From Amorphophallus konjac (lineage: Eukaryota > Streptophyta > Magnoliopsida > Alismatales > Araceae): DNA of 64,000 nucleotides. This document shows, one piece after another, positions 1 to 10,461 of the stretch. The position numbers and the translations under genes were made by a program. The number at the start of each line of letters is the position of its first letter. Within the stretch, counting starts at the first letter, position 1. The notes under the pieces are model-generated. The model saw only the letters and a program-made list of their open reading frames with translations, made no database searches and was not told the origin of the DNA. The stretch covers positions 31,768,708-31,832,707 of the forward strand of contig CM040127.1 of NCBI GenBank assembly GCA_022559845.1. The letters are read 5' to 3'.

Positions 1-769
1 ATGGACAATGCCATCGTAAGGGGATTCTTAGTAGTCCGTAGTAAGTGTCCACTATGGATTAGCCTAATGTCCGAGGACAAATGGATTGACCATTCGGCAC
101 AAGTTGCCCCATCTTGCGTAAAAGATGAAGATCGTTCGGCTCCCAGTGTGTAGGCCATTTGTCTAGATGCTTATTGGATGGCGCCTCGGTACTCATTGAC
201 CCCTATGTTATAGTTTGGATACATATTCAGTTATTAAAATAATCGTGCATGTCATCAAGATTGATTGAATTGAAATTAGCCCTAAAAACAGAAGGCACTT
301 ACTGTAAAATCAATTATAAGGCTTGTACATGTAGTTGATGGATTGACTAATTGAATCCGGGATGTATCCAGAGGAGTACCGAATTGACTGGCAAGTCGAT
401 TGAAGGAATAAACTGGTCTACAGATAAAGTGGCTAAATAAGAAAGAATTGCTCTCATAATTGAATATTGTTCTGATTGCTTTATCCTATGAAATTATGAT
501 ATATGTATAAAATCTGTGAGTAATAGTGATTAACTGAGTATTATGACATGACATGTAAAAGTTATTATATAGTAAACATACAACTGGTTCGAATGCCTAC
601 CGAGTCTTAGGACTCACACCTGCGGTCTAACACTTTTCAGGAACTAAGAGGTGTAATTGTAAATTCATCGAGTGAGAGGTCGGAGAAAGAGCTTGGGGAG
701 CTTCCAGCAGCTGCCATATAAAAGACTTTAAGGTTTTAATTTCATTATGTGCTTAAGGGTTCTTTTATA

Positions 770-1380
770 AGTAAAGAAATAAACAATGTTCATCAAGTAG
801 GTCTGAGTGTGAACTTGGGAAATTTTTCTAGTATATGGGTTGTGCATTATAGTTTACGTAACATAGGCCATGTATAGAGCGCTTGAGGCGAAAAACTTTG
901 TACTCTTCTTATTTGGCCTAAAAATTTTCTAGCTGAACTATATAAATTTCTTTGTGTAGTTCAATGCGCTCTTTACATTTATTTGGAACAACTTTAAATC
1001 AAGATGCACGATGATAGCTAGAATTAGGCGAATAAATAAAAATCTCACAACTAGTGAGAATGTTTCATCATAATCTATACCCTCCCTTTGGGTATAACCT
1101 TTTGTCACAAGTCGTGTTTTATATTTATCAATTAACTAATTTGTCTTGCGTTTAAGTTTGAAAACCCACTTATTTCCAATTATCACTTATGCTTAGGCGA
1201 GAGTTCCGCTAGCTCCCAGACTTCATTCTGCACCATAAAATTCATTTCGTCTTGTATAGAAACTTCTCATTCTTTTCTAGATAATGATGCAAGATCTTCC
1301 TAAACCGATCTAAGCTCCTCGTCATCCATGGGCTCACAAGAAAATATATCATCTTCAATTTCAAAAAGATGACGAGGGAC
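770..1380 (-). pseudogene. copia reverse transcriptase fragment
   Basis: Minus-strand reading of 1000-1260 gives NEVWELAELSPKHK, then WVFKL-KRKT, then DKYKTRLVTKGYTQREGIDYDETFS, the invariant N-terminal part of copia reverse transcriptase. Towards 850-1000 it continues HLDLKLFQINVKSA and FRLKRSIHGL, the segments preceding the palm. The catalytic YVDD motif is not readable; the region where it should lie (about 700-800) is degraded. Stops and frame changes make it non-functional. Confidence 0.8.
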
Positions 1381-1989
1381 ATGCCCATGCTTGCTATGAC
1401 ATAAAGTGTCTTGATTTTCTAGTGATTCTCTCGGTGTACTCTCACTAGGTACACCCCCACTAGGCTAATCATTTCTACTGCTTCCGATGGGTACATTTTC
1501 AAGAACATATTTACTCCCTTCACCGAAAGATGGTAGGATATCATACTGCTCTTCTGTCTCATGGAGATTATGATCCCTCCCACTATCACAAGGCTAGGAA
1601 ATTCTTTTTCTAAGAGAACAACATCTTAGACTTCTCACTCTGTTATTCCTCCATCGGGTCCTATCCATTCATGACATAATCATTTGAACTCTTAAGATAT
1701 CATACAAAGATAAGCTTTTGAGCTCTAAGGCCAAGCTTCCCAAACTTGCTTGACATGTCATGGACATATCCTGCAGATCCTCATGGCTACAAATTATCTA
1801 AATTTGGTTTATGAGATGAAAGAAACTGACTGTGAAGGCACACGGTTCAAGATGTAGGTGACATCCAATATGACATTGCCTCTAGAAGGATATTGGGAGG
1901 TTGGATTGCGCCATCATCGATCTAACCATATCTAGCAACATTCAATTTCTTTGCTCAACACCCCCATTTTGTTGTGGTGTGTATAGAAT

Positions 1990-2860
1990 AGTGAGATTCT
2001 GTCATATTCCCTTTTCCTCACATAATGTTTGGAACTGACTCAATAAATATTCATGCTCACGGTCCGTCTGAAGAACTTTAATACTCTTCTCTTTCTTATT
2101 CTCTACTTTCGCTAGGAAATGCTTGAAACAATTCAACACTTTGTAGCGATGAGCAATCAAATATATATATCCGTATCGCGAATAATCATTTATGAATGTG
2201 AAAAAATAGGAATAATCATGTCGAGTTCTAACACTCATTGGTCCATAGATGTTGGAGTGGACTAGCCCTAATAGTTCTAAGGCTCTTACAACCTTTCTAA
2301 AAGACTTTCGACATGATTTACCAGCAAGACACGGCTCACATTGACAAGTTCACCTTAGTAAGCTACCCCAAAAAGACATTCTTAAGCTAATCTGGCCATA
2401 TTGTATTGCCCTATGTGACCTAGTCGAGCATGCCTTATAGCAGAATCCAAATCTTTGTTATTCAACGTAGATGTTGAAGCAGAAGAAGAACAAGAGACAC
2501 ATTCTGCAACAAGATCCAATATGGAGAAACCATCATGTGTTACATTGTGTCCATAAACAACATTGTCCAAGATAATATTTACAAAACTGCAAAAAAAAGT
2601 CAAACAAACACCCAATGCTAATAAATTAGAAACTAACAAGAGATTATATTATATTACAGGTGCATAGAGTGCATCATGCAAAAGTAGCATTCTTTCACTT
2701 ACAAAATGGAGTTGGCAGACGTTGACTACCTGGACTTTCTCGCTGGTTTCATTACCCATGAAGACTCTTTACTTACCAACTAGAATTTGATGATAGTCTA
2801 CAAAACTGGCTCGATCCATTGTTATGTGCATTATTGCTCCTGAATCAACAATACACACAT
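1990..2860 (-). pseudogene. copia protease and integrase region
   Basis: Around 2813-2850 the minus strand encodes DSGAIMHIT, matching the copia protease active-site pattern DSGA. Near 2382-2460 is ARLGHIGQYNMARLA, the second histidine of the pre-integrase zinc-binding HHCC segment. A CEPCLAGK-like stretch follows in another frame, and 2002-2238 encodes the integrase catalytic core with the FINDYSRYGYIYLI segment (first catalytic aspartate) and KVLQTDREHEY (second aspartate). Several stops and frame changes separate these pieces. The glutamate of the DDE triad is not seen before the sequence degrades. Confidence 0.8.
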
Positions 2861-2934
2861 GCTTAGGATGCGCAGTTAGAACATATGTAGAAACACAAGC
2901 ACACAGAGAGCTAATAACATGAATTACCTATTTC

Positions 2935-3545
2935 AGCTCAGGACATTCATGAGTGAAATGACCTCTTTTCTTATAGTTATAGTACCCCATCCGACTTTTA
3001 TCTTTCTTTCCATCTTGCTACCCACGATGGCCTTTGGATATCTTGTTTGCCTTTGGGCCTAACACAATATCTCACTTTTTCAATTTTTCCTGTGATCCAT
3101 TCCTGCTAAATCATTAGCTACTTTGACTGACATTAGCAGTGGCACGATGCAATATTTCATGCTTAGCTTCTAACTCTACATGATGAGAAATATTTGAGAA
3201 ATTTTTGATATTCTTATTATGAGTTAGAATATGTTTTATCTGGATCCAGGTGTCAAGCAAGGTTCTAATTATGGCTTGCAGATGTTGTTCATCTATAAGA
3301 TCATGCCCCACTACCTTCAAATCATGAATCATGCTGGGCATCATCCTCAAGTGTTCAGTCATCTTGTGACATGAGTCTTTCCGGTAGGTATCAAATTTCA
3401 AGACAAGATCCCTTAAATGGGTCACAGAAGTTCCCCAAAAGATAAATTTCAGCTAGTCCCACATTTCCTTAGCAGTAGTTGTAGACACGCCGTTCTTGAC
3501 ATTACCGTGAGTAAATCTTATATTATACCATGATACCCTAAGGTT
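2935..3545 (-). pseudogene. copia gag (UBN2 domain plus degenerate zinc knuckle)
   Basis: Reading leftward, the translation shows AKEMWD, then a stop, then LKFIFWGTSVTH, and onward a helical UBN2-type gag segment containing MTEHLRMMPSMIHDL. This is the capsid region of copia polyproteins, which packages element RNA in cytoplasmic particles. Near 2941-2990 the nucleocapsid knuckle reads YYNYKKRGHFTHEC, so the first two cysteines of CCHC have become tyrosines, probably abolishing zinc binding. The in-frame stop after WD replaces a glutamine conserved in relatives, a CAG-to-TAG change. The protein start is missing at the right-hand breakpoint. Confidence 0.8.
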
Positions 3546-3970
3546 GCCTTCACATTTTTAATTACTTTGGTGATTTCCTATTTTCTGAATTTTTTTACAT
3601 TTTTTTAAAAATTTTTCGTGAAAAGTTTTAAACGTGTCAAGGACCCCTTCTTCAGAAGGCTCGTGCAGCGCGCACGCGGTGCTGCTCCGGCCGTTTACTT
3701 TGACGTTTCGAATAAATCTAATCTTAGAGACGTCTTGTCGACCAGACGCGCCTTTCGAGAGTCACGGTTACCTGCCGAAACCACGCGCTTTCTCCACTAT
3801 CGACGGCTTTTGACAGCGATTCGGAGGGCGAAGATGGGCGCGTCCGGGGTCCCGGACGCCTCAACGTTGAGGCGTCCAAGAGGCTAGATGCCTCAATAAA
3901 TTAAATTGATTATATATATATATATATATTGAGGCGTCCAAGGGCCTGGACGCCTCAATCAGTTTTCCTC

Positions 3971-3979
3971 TATAAATAG
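3971..3979 (+). promoter_or_regulatory. LTR TATA box (relic copy)
   Basis: TATAAATAG sits in the symmetrical context CCTCTATAAATAGAGG, downstream of the palindromes and upstream of the leader. It is the same position and sequence as the minus-strand TATA boxes of the X and Y LTRs. Confidence 0.65.
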
Positions 3980-4609
3980 AGGACCCCCTCTCTCGAAGGG
4001 AGAGAGCTTCAGATCCGACAGAGGAAGGAGAGACTCTGCCGGATCCCATTTCTAACCCGTGGGTTTTTGCAGGGGGGTTCTGCCGGCTTCCCGGGTGCCC
4101 ACGCTCGCAAAAGGAAGGCTAGCTCCGTCCATTCTGCTCCTACGTCATCCCTACGCTGTTGAGGCTCCGCCGGATCCCGCCATCGACATCTTCAATAAGC
4201 CATTCTCTCCCCTTCTCTTTTGTCATTTCTGTCGCATGCATCATCCCATCATCTGTCATCTCCTTTCATAAGAGAGATCCATTTTTATGCACGTTTGCAC
4301 GATCTCCCATTCATCATAGCATTTTCCTCCTACTCATGCCCGAGAGGGGTTTAAAAAAAAATACCAACCAGGTGTGTGTCTCGCCATAATTTCATAATTT
4401 TTCATCACAAGGGACTAATACTACACTGCCATTTTTCTGATTCACTTGTTATCTGTCTGTTTTCTCTTTTGTAAGGGTAACCAAGGAAAGCCCTCTCCAT
4501 CGACCGGCCGAAGGGAGTGGAAGAAGTAACCCGTTATTTCCTGCTTTTGCGGTAAGCGCGATCATTCTTCTTATTTTGGGGTCTCCGGCCCTTGGCGATC
4601 ACATCATAT

Positions 4610-5060
4610 CCTCGAGGCCGCGGCGAGTCACTTCCCGCAATGACCGTTTAAATTTCTGTCATTGATATTCTCTATTGTTCCTATATCTATTATATCCTCG
4701 AGGCCGCGGCGAGTCACTTCTCGCAATGGCTGTTTACATATATTCTGTGCTGTGCTTATATCTGTCATATTCTCGAGGCCGCAGCGAGTCATTTCCCGCA
4801 ATGGACGTTTAAATTTCTGCTACTTATATCTTGTGTTATTCTCATATCTGCTCATATTTTCGAGGCCGCGACGAGCCATTTCTCGCAATGGCCGTTTAAA
4901 TCTATGCTATTCATATTCTGTATTATTTTCATATATGCCATATCTTCGAGGCCGCGGCGAGTCACTTCCCGTAATGGCCGTTTAAATTGCTGGCATTTAA
5001 ATTCTGCACTATTCCCATCCCCCGAGGTCACGGAGAGTCATTTTCCGCTATGACCGTTTA
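4610..5060 (+). repeat. Minisatellite of LTR type (about six units)
   Basis: Units of about 75-85 bp share a GC-rich core containing GAGGCCGCGGCGAGTCACTT and a CCGTTTAA tail, separated by AT-rich sequence. Cores begin near 4615, 4700, 4775, 4860, 4945 and 5025. The same array, inverted, occurs in all X/Y LTRs of this window. Confidence 0.85.
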
Positions 5061-5095
5061 ATCCACATATCTTGCTACGTTGTATCTGTTCTGCA

Positions 5096-5860
5096 CACTT
5101 CGGATCTGGTGGAGGACCAGGAAAGAAGGAAGAACCTGAGCAAGTGGAGGTTTCCCGTTGAGAAATGTCTGGTGACCAGTGGATGGTCTTTCATAGACAG
5201 AAAATGATGTTGGTTGCGCATCGTGAATGGTGAGAGCCGTGTACAGGTGAGACCTTTGGTGGTCGCTTCTGTGACGTGCCTTTCCGGACGGGATCTGGGC
5301 TTTGTCGAAGTTTGTCTTCTGACAGAGTTGGCACAGTGATATGTCTGGCTTTCAGCTTGCCATGTGTGAGGTGTTTCTTGGTGCTGAGCCAATGTTCTGG
5401 TTGCGGTCTATTGAGATGGCTACGTGAGCTGGTGGAGGCTCTATATTGGTTGTTCCCTTGAGAAGGGTGTGCAACCGGTCAGCTGGTTGTGAAGCTGATG
5501 TGCGATTTGTCCACCGACCATTGGATGGATCGGTATCTATTTCTCGTGACGAGGACTGTGTCTCCTCGGTGAGCGAGATGGTGGCAGCAGTGCCATGATT
5601 GGGTTAGTTGTGACTGAGGTGATGCCGGACTGTGTCCTTTGGTGTGTGCCTGCTCTGGTGGCCGGTGTGCGTGGCGTGTGGAGTGAGGTGTCGTTTGTGG
5701 TGTTAGTCTGGCTGCGCCCCTCAGGATCGGTGCTTTCATGAGAATCAAAGTTTTTTGTGCTGGGACTCTGACGGCGTTGTTAGTTGGTTCAGTGTTCTTC
5801 CCCTTTGACTTGGTACTAGTCCTAAATTTCGAGGACAAAATTTATTTAAGGCGGGAGGGC
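5096..5860 (+). other. 3' internal end of a chromovirus-like element, with polypurine tract
   Basis: No protein domain is recognisable in 5096-5800. The last 60 bases read CTAAATTTCGAGGACAAAAT, then AAGGCGGGAGGGC at 5848-5860, directly before an LTR start. That arrangement is the usual 3' end of plant chromoviruses, with the purine run acting as plus-strand primer. The pol genes of this element are absent from the window, so it is either truncated or internally deleted. Confidence 0.65.
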
Positions 5861-8449
5861 TGTAATGCCCCAGATTTTTTTGGATATTTTTCAGATATTT
5901 TTTGCGGGTCTCAGAGTGTATTTTGTGCTTTACACGTGTTTTTTCCTGATGCGCCTTCGGAACTCTGTGCAGGGCAAACCGTGGCGTTCTCCGACTCCGG
6001 GACAGTACCGACGTGTTGTGCTCTTTCCGAGGATCGCGGAGGTAATTTTTCATATTTTTTTGAATTTCTGCAATTTTTAGATTTTCTATATATATTAACC
6101 TCCTTTTTCTCTCTCCCCATCTCTCATTTCTCACTCTCTCTCCCTCTCTCTTCTCTCACGCTCTCTTTCTCCCCTCTCTTCTCCGGCGGCAGACGGAGCG
6201 AGGTGGGGGCAAGGTGGAGGGGGCGCGTGCGAGGATGCGGGCGAGGACGGGCGAGGATCGAGGCGGTGGAGGCGTGGCGATGCTCGGGGGCGCGTTCGTG
6301 AGCCGGCGAGGGTTTCGCGGTGATTTTTTCGTGGATTGGCGTCCACGGCGCGTCGTTTCTTCGGTGGAGGTAGGGAGATGCACCCTCAGCTTGTGAGCTT
6401 CCTTTCCCGCAAGTATTGTAGGCCGCGGTGAGCCGAGCGGGCGTATTTGGGGATTTTTTGGAAAAATCCATGTTTTAGGGCTCGTGAGTCGATCTACTGT
6501 TTCATTGCGTTTTTGGCCAATCCGGGGCCTTAGATGCATGCTAGGGGATATTTGGGGGCTTCCCCCTTGTTTTCCCCCTCTCCCGTGGAGGTATGGGGGC
6601 GTGGGACGATTTTTGGGTCGTTTCCCGCCGTCCCGCTCTCGGGACGGTGTGACGGTCCTTCCAGTGACCGTCACAAGCTGTGACGCCCCAGGGTGGGTGC
6701 GTTGCATGCCGTGACGCCCCAAGGAGGGTGCGTCACAGGTCGTGGTCAGGTCGTCGGTCACTCTGACGGTCTTATAATAAACCATCAGAGGGTGTGACGC
6801 GCCTGGACCTGACCGTTACATCCGTGTTTCATGATTTTGACCGATTGGGGTCCTGACACTCTGACGCACCAGGGGTGGACCGTCAGAGCTTGTGATGCCC
6901 TAGCTAGGGTGCGTCAGAGTTGACATATTCCTTCTTCTAACGCGCCTAGGTAGGTCTGTTAGGGGTTGTGACGCCCCGAGGGATGTGCGTCACAACTTAT
7001 TTTGGTCTGTCTTCTAACGCACCAGACTTGGTCCGTTAGAGGCTGTGACGTCTCAAGGTGGGTGCGCAACAGCCAGTGTTGCCCGTTTCGTATAATGCTC
7101 CTGTGTTGGACCATTACAGTGCTGTGGCGGCGTAGCATTGGACCGTTACAGCTGTGACGGCCCAAAGATGGACCGCCAGACACTGTGTTATGCCGAAGTG
7201 GCTCTTCATGCTTGCCGCGATCGTTTCGCGTTGTGTAGGTTCCTGGTCGACGCGGTTTGGACCCAGTGGTCGACCTGAGGTCTCGTGAATGTCCCAGACA
7301 CCCCGAGGGTTTCATGTCCGTGTTTTGAGGGTGTCGGGAGGAATGTGCCACCTCGTTTAACGTGCCAGTGGGTTGAGAGTTCGGGTGACTCCTCGTGTTC
7401 CGGACTTTTGTGTTACGCTTGATCGAGTCACCGTGCGTCGGTGTGAGTGCGGTGAGGGTTCCCCGCACGTCGTGAGTTTCTTCGGGAAGTGGTTTCCGAG
7501 TGGGTCATGAGTAAGGCCTTGGATTGCGAGTCCAGTTGCCCAGCATGGGGCTGGAGGGTTCCCGCATTTCCCTGAGAGTGGGATTCAGTTTGGCGGCCAG
7601 TGAGCTACCTTGGGAACCGTGCTTCTACGTTTCTGCGTTTCTGCGTGGCCCGTGGACTGTGAGTCCCGTTTCTTCTCCGACCGTGGTCACCGTGCGACGG
7701 TGTTGGTACGTGGGACGGCCCCTGTACTTCGTCAGATCCGGACGTTATTTTTCGTTGACTTGAGAGTCTACTCCTTCAGTGACCCTCCACTAGTCATAGC
7801 CTGCTTACACGTCAGTGGTCCCACCAGGGAGTGGTGGAGAGGCTACCCTGAGGACGGTTTTAGACTTATTTCCCTCGGGCCCCGCGTCTACCAACCAGAG
7901 TCCGACTGAGGAGAAAACCGGTCAGAGGGCCAGACTAGGGACGCATGGTCTGTGTGTGCACACGTGGTTGGGGGCGGTTGGACCCGCACTGACGAGCGCG
8001 ACCCCAGCTAGTCACTTGTTTTGTGTTTACTTGTACGGTGTCCTTGCCTCCGCCGGGGGCTATCGTGCCAGGCGGACACCTGCGGTGCGGTGTAAGACGT
8101 CCGGGGACGCTACCGACTGTGCTTCTAGTGAGAGGTACTCCTGTCGAGTCGGGAGTGACAGACTGTCCGTCTCTGTGACTTTGACCTTCGAGTTTTGGTC
8201 GTGTTGACCGTTGAGTCCAGGTTGTTTCGCTGTGACACATGTGTCAGTTTTCGTGCCATGAGACTGGTGCTAGTAGCTTTATCGAGGTTGCGTCTTATTG
8301 GTGCGGTGTCCGCGACCGGGTGGTCGGGGTTGCACCTTGGACAACGTGTCCAGGTTGGCCGTGTCCTGGGAGACATGCCCCTACGGCGTGGTTGCCGTGG
8401 GTTTTACTTCGGTAAGTGGTACTAGTGTGGTTCGATAGCCCCCGACCGT
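5861..8449 (+). mobile_element. Chromovirus-like LTR (i), truncated by insertion of element Y
   Basis: The LTR starts TGTAATGCCCC immediately after the polypurine tract, has an AT-rich promoter with TATATATA near 6087-6094, a CT-rich leader, a GGAGGTAGGGAG donor-like site near 6366, a hairpin array and a GC-rich tail with the GTGACCCTCCACTAG segment shared with the LTR at 27318. It stops at 8449, where element Y begins. The expected TTACA end is not found elsewhere in the window. Short overlapping open frames inside are chance products of GC-rich sequence. Confidence 0.75.
6649..7200 (+). repeat. Array of about 30-bp hairpins in LTR (i)
   Basis: Consecutive inverted repeats with 7-9 bp stems and 8-14 nt loops follow one another. 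Stems include GTGACGGTC/GACCGTCAC (6649-6674), GTGACGC/GCGTCAC (about 6711-6736), CTCTGACG/CGTCAGAG (6859-6888), TTGTGACGC/GCGTCACAA (about 6966-6995) and TCTAACG/CGTTAGA (about 7013-7040). The stems differ from one another yet stay complementary. Confidence 0.85.
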
Positions 8450-8629
8450 TGTGAGAGACGTCACGCGGTTCGGGGAGCGGAGAGGACGCGGAGCGCGCGG
8501 GCTCCTCTTTTGTTTGCTGCAACACAGAAATAAGAGAAAAGAGAAGGGGCCACCACGGGAGATTACTCCGGCGGGGTGAGCGGGACAAATGTAATATAGC
8601 AAGATATGGGGGTTAAACGGCCATAGCGG

Positions 8630-9080
8630 GAAGTGACTCGCCGCGGCCTCGGGGGGACGGGAATGGTGCAGAAATTAAATAGCAAGAATTGAAACAGCCA
8701 TTGGGGAAGTGACTCGTCGCAGTCTCGAGAATATGAATAGATAAGAATATAACATATAAGAACGGGAATTTAAACGGCCATTGGGGAAGTGACTCGCCGC
8801 GGCCTCGAGAATATGAATAGATAAGGATATAACAGAATATAAAGAGAATATAAGAGCGGAAATTTAAACGGCTATTGGGGAAGTGACTCGCCGCGGCTTC
8901 GAGAATATGAATAGATAAGAATATAACATATAGAACGGGAATTTAAACGGCCATTGGGGAAGTGACTCGCCGCGGCCTCGAGAATATGAGCAGAATATAA
9001 CAGAATATAAAGAGAATATAAGAACGGAAATTTAAACGGCCATTGGGGAAGTGACTCGCCGCGGCCTCGAGAACAAGATG
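8630..9080 (-). repeat. LTR minisatellite, six units (Y)
   Basis: Units of about 75-95 bp carry GAAGTGACTCGCCGCGGCCT followed by an AT-rich stretch with ATGAATAGATAAG. Cores start near 8634, 8708, 8784, 8884, 8964 and 9051. The unit near 8708 is diverged (GACTCGTCGCAGTCTC). Confidence 0.9.
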
Positions 9081-9693
9081 TGATCGCCAGGGGCCAAAAG
9101 ACCCCAAAATAAAGAAAGTGATCGCGCCTACCTCAAGAGCGGGAGATGGCGGGTTGCTTCTTCCTCCCCCTTCGGCCGGCCGACGGAGAGGGCTTTCCTT
9201 GGTTACCCTTGCAAACAGTAGACAATAAACGAACGGAATTAGAAAATGGCAGTGTAGTAACAATTCCTTGCAATAAAAGTAACGAGATCGTGACCTGACA
9301 CACACCTGGTTGGTGTGGTTTTAAACCCCTCTCGGACTCGAGTAGGAGGAAAATGCGATGATGAATGTAAGATGTATGCAAGAGACAGCGCCCTTATATA
9401 GGGAGATAGAGGATGCAGTATGATGAATGTAAAGAACTATGGAGAAAAAGGGGAAGAAAATGCTTATTGGATGAGTCGAAGGTGAGATCCGGCGGAGCTC
9501 CGGCAGTGTGGGGACGACGTGGAAGCGCGGTGGATGAAGATAGCCTTCCTCTCGCGAGCCTGGACACCCGAGAAGCCGGCAGAACCTCCACCTACAAAAG
9601 ACCCCACGGGTTAGAAATGACTCCAGCAGCCTCTGGGCTCCGGCAGCCTATCGGATCTCTTAGAAGCTCCCTCAGAACTGAGGGGGTGGGCCT

Positions 9694-9702
9694 CTATTTA
9701 TA
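9694..9702 (-). promoter_or_regulatory. LTR TATA box (Y)
   Basis: Minus-strand TATAAATAG, followed by AGGCCCACCCCC. It matches the boxes at 16264-16272 and 52418-52426, fixing the retroviral transcription direction as minus. Confidence 0.75.
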
Positions 9703-9714
9703 GGGCTCCGGAGG

Positions 9715-10192
9715 ATGGAGGCGTCCAGGACCCTGGACACCTCCATCAGGGCCGAATTAATATTTTGTTCTATTTTTATTCATTTTTTCAGAATATTTTT
9801 TGTGGAGGCGTCCTTGGCCGCACGCGGTTTGGCATAACGCGTGGTTTTGTGAGCGGCGCCTCATGATTCAGAAATGGGCGCGTCCAGCTGCCTAGACGTC
9901 TCCACAATTTGGATTTTTCACACACGACATACCGTCGTTCGGTGGCCGGCGCCCGTGAGGGAGTTGATGGAGGCGTCTAGGGGCCTGGACGCCTCCATAA
10001 ATATATTATTTTTGTTTTGTCTTTTTATGCCAAAGCTGGCATTATATATTTTTTATTTTTGTTTTTATGGAGGCGTCCAGGGGCCTGGACACCTCCATTA
10101 ATATATTATTTTTTGTTTGGTTTGGGCTTTGAAAAATAAAAATAAAATAAATTAAAACAATGGGGGCGTCTAAGGGCCTGGACGCCCCCAAA
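9715..10192. repeat. Palindrome cluster in Y LTR (U3)
   Basis: About five 28-30 bp palindromes of the form GGAGGCGTCC-AGG...CCT-GGACGCCTCC lie near 9716, 9882 (degenerate), 9969, 10070 and 10162; the last has GGGGGCGTC/GACGCCCCC arms. AT-rich spacers of 60-90 bp separate them. Confidence 0.9.
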
Positions 10193-10449
10193 AAGACCCA
10201 CCCGGGTCCTTAGTTCAGGCGTTGACGGCCGCCCGGCAGGCACTCTTCCTGGGTTCGGAACCTCTGATGCGTCCGACTAGTGTTGATGCCGTCCGAATGC
10301 CGTGACAAGACGATTCCGGATGCTGAGAAGGGCGGAAGAAGACTCAAGAAAAGGAAGCACTCGAGAGATTCAAAATGCGTAAGCCGTCGCGGGGCGTCGT
10401 ATAGTAATATGAGACTTTCTCGGGAGACGTCAGGAATGGCGTGTCTACA

Positions 10450-10461
10450 GCTGCCCCGCCT
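10450..10461 (-). other. Polypurine tract of Y
   Basis: On the minus strand AGGCGGGGCAGC abuts the LTR start TGTAGACA, as expected for the plus-strand primer site. The same sequence stands at 17169-17180 in X. Confidence 0.6.

Larger units (their letters stand above)
1..3560 (-). mobile_element. Degenerate Ty1/copia retrotransposon remnant
   Basis: Minus-strand translation gives, from right to left, a copia gag (UBN2-type), a degenerate zinc knuckle, an aspartic protease motif, the pre-integrase HH-CC segment, an integrase core and a reverse transcriptase, which is the Pseudoviridae order. Every domain is interrupted by stops or frameshifts, so no polyprotein can be made. The left part (1-770) lies downstream of the reverse transcriptase and should hold RNase H and 3' sequence, but I recognise no domain there. 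No LTR pair or TSD is visible: the left side runs off the window and the right side stops near 3560, inside or just before the gag start. It is an old truncated copy. Confidence 0.85.
3560..5095 (+). mobile_element. Diverged, inverted relic of the X/Y-family LTR
   Basis: This stretch repeats, in reverse complement and with considerable divergence, the layout of the LTRs at 8450, 15105 and 51171: GGCGTCC/GGACGCC palindromes, a TATAAATAG box, a GC-rich leader coding VLPASRVPTLA-like sequence in one frame, the ACCAACCAGGTGTGTGTC segment, and then a minisatellite with the GCCGCGGCGAGTCAC core. Homology fades after TATCTTGCTACGTTG near 5090, so the U5 end is missing or unrecognisable. The left limit is unclear because 3560-3800 does not obviously match. 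It shows the LTR family is older than the nest and that its transcriptional direction here is plus. Confidence 0.7.
8450..10449 (-). mobile_element. 3' LTR of element Y
   Basis: The plus strand reads TGTGAGAGACG...GTGTCTACA; on the transcribed minus strand it starts TGTAGACACGCC and ends with CACA. Order on the minus strand: U3 with palindromes, TATAAATAG (9694-9702), a leader, then the minisatellite and a GC-rich end. It lacks about 40 bp between two palindromes near 9810 that both X LTRs have. Confidence 0.85.

Noticed and set aside
5745..6785. Several 70-210 residue open frames on both strands of LTR (i)
   Set aside because: They overlap each other in a GC- and CT-rich leader and are not conserved in LTRs (ii) or (iii).
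8630..9080. Regularly spaced repeat resembling a CRISPR array
   Set aside because: The genome is plant, the repeat units are 75-100 bp without unique spacers, and the array lies inside an LTR.
9715..10192. Palindromes as MITEs or foldback transposons
   Set aside because: They are only about 30 bp, lack TSDs and occur at the same places in all family copies, so they are built-in parts of the element.
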